Below, in pieces: positions 18,130 to 22,762 of a DNA stretch of 22,762 nt. How positions within the stretch are numbered: the stretch's first letter is position 1; every line of letters begins with the position of its first letter. A model generated the notes under the pieces. The model was not told the origin of the DNA and made no database searches. It saw only the letters and a list, made by a program, of their open reading frames with translations. Source of the DNA: Chromera velia (Eukaryota > Sar > Chromeraceae); NCBI GenBank assembly GCA_018398765.1, contig JAHBMJ010005949.1, forward strand, positions 37,501 through 60,262, read 5' to 3'. The position numbers and the translations under genes were made by a program.

Positions 18130-18418
18130 AGCCGTGGTGGATACATGTCCAGTTTTTGATCTTGGCTCCGTGACTCTGGGAGAAAGATGGGGAATGCGAT
18201 AAGCAACGCATGGTCTGTCATTCACTTTAGCGATAAACATGTCCATTTCTTTTTTTGAATGTCAGTGGGAATGCAGAAAAAGGCTCACCTGAAAAGGAAA
18301 CAGCCCTAAAGTGGCAACGACCAATACCCTAACGGATGTCTGCATGTCCAATGGATGCAGTGAGCTTTCCTGCCGAAAGAACAAAAAGGAGGTTGAAGTC
18401 TACTCATCTCTCCCTCGC

Positions 18419-18445
18419 TATCCCCCCCCCGCCCTCTCTCTCTCT

Positions 18446-18477
<32 letters not shown>

Positions 18478-18480
18478 TTC
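18419..18480. repeat. C-run and (CT)n microsatellite
   Basis: A run of about ten C is followed by CT repeats interrupted by TTT, all pyrimidine on this strand. It is followed by GT-rich TGTGTGTGAGTATGTGTGTG sequence up to the acceptor at 18531. Confidence 0.9.
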
Positions 18481-18531
18481 TGTGCGTATGTTTGTGTGTG
18501 AGTATGTGTGTGTTTATACTTGTGGGTGCAG

Positions 18532-18711
18532 ATGCCATTGGACCAGGTGCTTATGCAGACCACGGCCAGATCCGTCAAGAAACTAAGGTTGGTCGAGCTC
18601 GTATCCCAAGGGTGTTTGCAAAGCGTTTCCTTCCCACTTGTATCAATAAACCTGTTGCCTGCTTGAAGAATCCTTACGCAGCTAGAAGATCGAAGCACTT
18701 TGCACTTTGGT
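18532..18711 (+). CDS. Exon-like segment with GPGAY motif
   Basis: Acceptor CTTGTGGGTGCAG ends at 18531. The frame with codons from 18531 reads IGPGAYADHGQIRQETK and then VGRARIPRVFAKRF and stays open past a GTGAGT donor at 18712. GPGAY is the hallmark of sperm-tail PG-rich (STPGR/SHIPPO) repeats found in axonemal or cytoskeletal proteins of many protists, but one motif is thin evidence. The exon may end earlier, at GTTGGT (18588) or GTGTTT (18612), since a second acceptor-like TTACGCAG occurs at 18681. Confidence 0.45.
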
Positions 18712-18868
18712 GTGAGTGCAACTATTTACGTTGTTGGAACTGTTCTTCAGGGTTGAGTTCTGCAGACTCCTGCTGAATTCTTCAATACAGAGCCCCTCTG
18801 AGGTCTCCGAATAACGCCGTTGATCAACAAATTCGTTTGATCTCTGATGCATCTGCATGTCTATGCAG

Positions 18869-19166
18869 ATCGGTTGTGGCGGCCGATCCTCTGAGTCTCA
18901 CAGGGTCGGCATCAAGCTCCTCATCGTCGTCATCGGCACTGCCAGGCCTGATCGGTACCCAACAGGACGTCCAGAGGGGTGATAGGCAAGAGGTGCAAGG
19001 CCTGATCGGCACCGAACAGGACGTCCAGAGGGGTCACCGTGATGGGCAAGAGGTGCAGGGCATGATCGGCACCGAGCAGGACATCCAGAGGGATGATGGG
19101 CAAGAGGAGCAGGTCGGGGGGGGAGATTCAGACACGGAGGAGGAACAAGACAACAAGAACGAGTGA
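18869..19166 (+). CDS. Terminal exon with three-unit protein repeat and acidic tail
   Basis: Acceptor GCATGTCTATGCAG ends at 18868. The frame (codons from 18870) encodes an Ala/Ser-rich start with a run of eight Ser, then three copies of a unit of 18-20 residues beginning G-L/M-I-G-T and containing QDVQRG and QEVQ, and an acidic tail SDTEEEQDNKNE before TGA 19164-19166. DNA repeat units start at 18945, 18999 and 19059 (54- and 60-nt periods). The third unit carries several conservative changes, and the second has a six-base insertion. This is an expanding-repeat, probably disordered C-terminus. The link to the 18532 exon is plausible but not proven. Confidence 0.55.
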
Positions 19167-19207
19167 ATTGACATCCGTTCTCACCAGAATAAGTGAATTG
19201 ACATCCG
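19162..19207 (+). repeat. 16-nt direct repeat, 30-nt period
   Basis: AGTGAATTGACATCCG occurs at 19162-19177 and again at 19192-19207. The first copy contains the TGA of the preceding exon, so the duplication spans a stop codon and the start of the 3' untranslated region. Confidence 0.85.
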
Positions 19208-20167
19208 CTCTCTAGACAGAAAAGACATCAAGGATTTGTTGATTCACATTCAGTCCAACATGCCTCAACCATGTAGATGGCTTCTGTGTCGCCAGTTGCA
19301 ATTGCATTCAAAATTAAGCCTGCACAGAAGAGTTGTTTGCGTCTATATGAAAGAGTGGCGAAGACTCGATTGGGGTCAATTATGGGGATCGCACTGGATT
19401 GCTAGGGGATTTTATGTAGGTATTGTCTGACGATTATCAAACAGCATCAGTTTCAATGTGAGACAAGAGCTGCCCGTACGCAAACAGTGCTTTCCCCGGG
19501 CTGCACCAGACTACCTCACGCACTCGCTGCCACGACACCCCAAACGTTTCACTTACATTTTGCATGCATTGGAGTCACTGAAAAGGTGGATGCTTTCGTT
19601 TAAAATTGCTGTTGACTTACTTTTAAAGTTGTTAAACTTTTCAATATATTTATTCATACCCATAACCGAAGGCAAAATTTTGGCTATATTCAAACTTTTG
19701 GATATATTTGGATATATTAGGAAGAGTGTTGAGCAAAGTTTTTCACGGTTTAGACCAGAATACTTGAGTGTTTTAGAGACTTACAGAGTCAGAATGACTC
19801 AAAAAAATGTTGATAAAGATCAAATATACTTGATTACACTTGATGTAAGTATGAAACTGCCTAATAGCTGCCTAAAAACTAAAGAGCTACAATATTGTCA
19901 TTATTCTACTTAACTTTATTCGATAGAACACGTACATTTTTTATGGATGAAACCCATATTTTGGAAACATTTGTACTTGTCTATACATTTGGATATATTT
20001 GGCTAAAATATAACCGAAGGTCCAAACTTTGGCTAAATATATTGGCTAAACACTTATATCGGCTAAACACTTTAACAACTCTGCTTACTTTTGCACAATA
20101 CCTGAACGTCATGTATAATTGAAGTTATTGGACCTCGAGTTTCGAACCGCGGCCTATATTGTTAATC
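19208..20167. other. AT-rich stretch with diverged word repeats
   Basis: I see no convincing gene. Two segments, about 19657-19715 and 19985-20050, share the words ATAACCGAAGG, TTTGGCTA and GGATATATTTGG in the same strand, which suggests two diverged copies of one repeat. GGCTAAACACTT is also repeated near 20045-20072. Confidence 0.55.
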
Positions 20168-20391
20168 CCTATAGCTAGGCTCCCCATATATAAAAAAATA
20201 AATAAAAAAAATTCGGGCAAAATCTGAATTAGTTTTTTTATTTTTATGTATTTTTGTGCGTTAGCTGAGCTTTGAGCTTCGAACTTGAAGTGTCTGCTTC
20301 AAAAAAAAAAAATAAAGAAATAAAAAGTAAAAGTGATTTTGAGCAATTAACTTTTTTATTTTTTTTCATATGGGGAGCCTAGCCCTATAGA
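20168..20391. mobile_element. MITE-like element with terminal inverted repeats
   Basis: The ends are inverted copies: GCTAGGCTCCCCATAT at 20174-20189 and its reverse complement at 20368-20383, extended outward by CTATAG on both sides and inward by A/T runs. The whole is about 224 bp, AT-rich and noncoding. TTAATC flanks both ends in direct orientation (20162-20167 and 20392-20397) and could be a target-site duplication. Short length, inverted ends, no coding content and flanking direct repeat fit a miniature inverted-repeat transposable element. The superfamily is not assigned. Confidence 0.7.
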
Positions 20392-20397
20392 TTAATC

Positions 20398-21578
20398 TAA
20401 CATATTTTGAATGTGTTTTAAAAAGCTAGACGGCAAGTCGGACACGCCAGCAATAAGTAGAAACCTGGTCAAGTGGTCTGATATATAAAAATCTAGATCT
20501 AGATAGAACTTGAAATCGCCGACTCAACGACGCCGAAGAAATCGCTTAGCTGTTCAAAAAATCAATGTAATGAAATCTGTAACAAAAAAATTGAAAGTTA
20601 AAAAAAAGTTTCTAATATTTTTCATATATATGAAATAATAATAAATTAATTAGTAAATTAATAAACACCGTTCTCCAAGTCACTTAAACTATAGCACGTA
20701 TATTTTTAATTTGATCAATTATGATGATTGAGGGTTTCGCAAGTATATTTGGCCCGATTTTTGGGTTTCCGGCCCTGCTGCGTCAGTATATATGACTGAT
20801 ACATATATCATATATGGAGAGTATACAGTGGCATGCTCTGCCATGCGGGTCTAGATAAGTTTGTCTAAGTGGTCCTTCTCTTACAATTTTGAGTCTCAAA
20901 ACAACTCTACTCGATCATCGATCAATTTTAATGTAGCTTACCGTGCTGCTCACATTCTCACTTCTTGTGCATATACTGCACAGCAGTATATGTGCAACTA
21001 GATGCAAAGGTGTTTAATCATAGAATATATTTATTCACTAGTTACTCACTTTAAAAGTAATATAATCAGGAATATATTCAGGAATATATTCTTAAATTAA
21101 TTAAGGGGGGGTCCGGGGGGTGGAGCCCTCCGGGCTACCTTTTTGATTTTTTTTTTAATACAGTTTATGACTATAAAAAATTGGTTTTAAAAAAGATAAA
21201 CAGGGGCTATCTAGCTGTTAGACACTGTTAATAGGCAGTAGTATAACAGTTACTATACTAAACTGTGTTACAGTGTTACTAGAATTTTATAAAATCTTAC
21301 AATTTATAAACTTATTAAACTAGCAAATAATATATCATATGAATACCCCTTTTCATGCATTCCATTCCCCAGGCATTCTTAATTTTGGCAAAAACAAACA
21401 AATTCCCCTTCGGGGCCTGTCTTTCTGAGCTCCGAACAGGGAGAGACGTCAAAAAGTCAAGGCCTGCCCATCTGAACAGACCACTGACGGCTCGTCTTTG
21501 CTTCTGCCCCGCTGGTCCTTTCCATGCATTCAAAAGAGCCTAAAAAATACGGAGATGCGAACGGCTAAGTGCAATCTA
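20398..21578. other. AT-rich noncoding stretch
   Basis: No gene is recognised. Features: TCTAGATCTAGAT near 20492, ATATATGA repeats near 20620-20640 and 20790-20815, a GCATATACTGCACAGCAGTATATGC-like palindrome near 20969-20992, and a doubled AGGAATATATTC at 21068-21091. A minus-strand frame at 21315-21533 lies in the same frame as the end of the second retrotransposon copy, but I cannot align it to the first copy. Confidence 0.5.
21105..21140. repeat. GC-rich palindromic patch in AT-rich DNA
   Basis: Inside an AT-rich region lies G-run, TCC, G-run, TGGAGCCC, TCCGGGCTACC. AGCCC-TCC-GGGCT (21124-21136) is a perfect short hairpin, and CCGGGGGG...CCCTCCGG gives a larger imperfect one. Similar GC-rich palindromic elements are common in organelle genomes and some plastid or mitochondrial insertions; the origin here is unknown. 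Confidence 0.6.
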
Positions 21579-22762
21579 GAATGAAGCAAAACGAGCACAC
21601 AAGAGCGCACGAGTAGACATTAAATTAACAGACAAAAGAGAGGGTACACGCAAACTCCTGACCGGAAGTCGGGCCGCCCATCGAACAAACCGGAGCCGCA
21701 AGTTGTCAATCGCGCTCCCAGTCTCCCTGTCTTATTGGAAAGCACTCCAGGCTATAGAGTGCCACCGGCTCCCAGCATGCCTTCAGCAGCTGCATCTTTC
21801 CCCCGAGAGGCAACCCAGACAGACTTGCAGCCAGACCAATCACCGCCCCCATTGCATGCTCTGCACTGCGTAGGCGTGCTTCAATCGACCGAGTCAAATC
21901 TCCTCCCTCAAACAGAAGGCAACCCAAATATTTGTACTAATTACACCAGTCTACTTCCTTCCCTTGGTACAAAATCATGCCGTTACAGTCCTCGTGGTAT
22001 TCACAAAGGCGCAGGACCTTAGTTTTCTTCAGATTGACATTCAACCCCCACTTTCCGCAATACCCCTCCAGGGCATCGAATTTTGCTTGGAGGTCGGCTG
22101 CTAAGTGTGCAAATAAGACAAAATCATCAGCGTAGCCTATACTTCTCAAACTGACCCCAGCAAGGTGAACCCCCTCCGTTTTCTTTCCATCTCCCCGTTT
22201 TCCTTTCTGAATCTCATCATGCAGGTCATTAATGAATAATAAAAAAAGCGACGGGAATAACGCATCACCTTGCTTAACCCCTGCCCCCTCCGGGAATAGA
22301 GCCGAGTCCCCAATGACTCTCGCTTTCACGCCTCTATACATTGATGCAATCATCAATAGATCTCTCTTCTCTATTCCCTCAGCCTGCAGCTTTGCCAGAA
22401 GCTTCAGCCGAGGGATAGAGTCAAACGCCTTTAAGAAGTCGACAAATCCGCCCAGGAGCCCCTTCTTGCCTCTTCTGCATTCTTGTACCAAGCCTACCAC
22501 TGCTCCGATCCCCTCTCTTGTGCCCACTCCTTTCCTAAACCCGATCTGTCTGTCGTCAAAACGAGCTTGCTGACGGATTCTATCATCCATAAGGAGACCA
22601 AAGAGCTTTGCAAGAGGGTTAACGACATGGACTGGACGCCAGTCATTCGGCTGTGGCGAAGGGGGACCTTTCGGGACGGGTACAATTCTCAACAAATTCC
22701 AGTTATCAGGCCAACACGCATATGCATGCATTAAATTAAAGAAAACAAACAAAAGGAAGCGA
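21579..22762 (-). mobile_element. Second, diverged LINE fragment (reverse transcriptase), minus strand, runs off the right edge
   Basis: The minus strand encodes a reverse transcriptase closely like that of the large LINE: IVPVPKGPP, NDWRPVHVV, QIGFRKGVGTREGI, motif A GFVDFLKAFDSIP, motif B GVKQGDALFPSLF, YADD, NLKKTK and YKYLG. More than half the residues match by eye over the core. The frame is open to the window edge, broken by TAG at 21937-21939. It then shifts by one base near 21713, where a second frame continues with IDNLRLRFVRWAARLP and a TAG at 21576-21578. Beyond that the match to the large copy is lost, so the fragment appears 3'-truncated. Confidence 0.92.
21940..22762 (-). pseudogene. 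Reverse transcriptase fragment of second LINE
   Basis: This is the longest intact piece of the second copy, from the right edge to TAG 21937-21939. All RT catalytic motifs A to D are present. Motif B reads GDALFPS where most LINEs and the first copy have GDPLSP, which may weaken template or primer handling. It keeps Trp in NDWRP and Gln in DLQAKF, at the positions where the first copy has TAG 10207 and TAA 10786. The first codons at the edge (FLLFVFFNL) also align with the first copy, so the element continues outside the window. Confidence 0.92.

Larger units (their letters stand above)
17845..18531. other. Intergenic or intronic stretch with 33-nt repeats and microsatellite
   Basis: No firm gene is seen. 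It contains the CCTAGG-rich tandem repeat (17967-18129) and a pyrimidine microsatellite (18419-18480). A short open piece near 18360-18400 (SFPAERTKRRLKS) follows GGATGCAG and might be a small exon. The stretch ends in TTATACTTGTGGGTGCAG at 18531. Confidence 0.5.

Noticed and set aside
19236-19430. 64-codon + frame
   Set aside because: Trp/Arg-rich with no splice or homology support; length is near chance expectation.
19458-19913. 151-codon + frame in AT-rich DNA
   Set aside because: No domain is recognised, it contains the diverged AT-rich word repeats, and composition tracks the surrounding noncoding DNA; I could not support it as a gene.
20125-20195. tRNA-like A and B boxes on the minus strand (TAGCTATAGGG and GGTTCGAAACTC)
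   Set aside because: The spacing is roughly right but there is no acceptor stem or cloverleaf, and the A-box part belongs to the MITE terminal repeat.
1-22762. CRISPR arrays, rRNA or tRNA genes, bacterial operons
   Set aside because: No regularly spaced identical repeats with spacers, no rRNA core words and no cloverleaf were seen; the sequence is eukaryotic in style.

Overview
The window looks like nuclear DNA of a eukaryotic protist. There are no bacterial-style operons. Coding pieces are separated by pyrimidine-rich introns ending in TGCAG or similar, simple-sequence repeats are abundant, and non-LTR retrotransposon DNA is present. The mix of intron-rich leucine-rich-repeat (LRR) genes, TGCATGCA-type runs and mid-GC exons is what I would expect of a chromerid alga (alveolate, Chromera-like). 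That assignment is an impression, not a demonstration.

Layout. (1) About 300-3880, + strand: an intron-rich gene for a ribonuclease-inhibitor-type LRR protein. The last two large exons (2360-about 3060 and 3209-3880) are clear; five or so smaller upstream exons are likely but their edges are uncertain. (2) 3881-4362: 3' flank with a 9-mer repeat and a (TCA)n run. (3) About 4160-12278, + strand: a nearly complete non-LTR (LINE-type) retrotransposon. One reading frame runs from ATG 4363 to TGA 12145 (2,594 codons before the stop) with no frameshift, broken only by nine isolated stop codons. In order it encodes a coiled-coil ORF1-like part, a Pro/basic linker, two Cys-rich CXC-like motifs separated by a long poly-Ser tract, an AP-type endonuclease, a reverse transcriptase with the YADD box, and a C-terminal degraded zinc knuckle. 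It ends in an (ATC)n tail. (4) 12279-15280: AT-richer DNA with an interrupted exon-like reading frame near 13276-13560 and several phase-compatible small exons (13949-15148). (5) 15281-15547: a large pyrimidine microsatellite. (6) 16100-16969: a doubtful minus-strand split gene and a 24-bp-arm inverted repeat. (7) 17318-17844: an RG-rich then acidic reading frame, broken at the junction of a 12-nt duplication. (8) 17967-18129: a degenerate 33-nt tandem repeat. (9) 18532-19166: exon-like sequence with a GPGAY motif and a terminal exon with a three-unit protein repeat. (10) 19208-21578: AT-rich DNA with a MITE-like inverted-repeat element (20168-20391) and an isolated GC palindrome. (11) 21579-22762, minus strand: a diverged second reverse transcriptase fragment of the same retrotransposon lineage, running off the right edge.

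How it fits together. The only functionally linked set is the retrotransposon. The endonuclease nicks the target, the reverse transcriptase primes from the nick, and ORF1/CXC parts probably bind nucleic acid. The second copy is useful because it shows what two of the nine stops replaced: TGG at 10207 and CAA at 10786. Both are single G:C to A:T changes. The strongest candidate for something undescribed is the architecture of this element: a single-frame ORF1+ORF2 with duplicated CXC motifs flanking poly-Ser, placed before the endonuclease.
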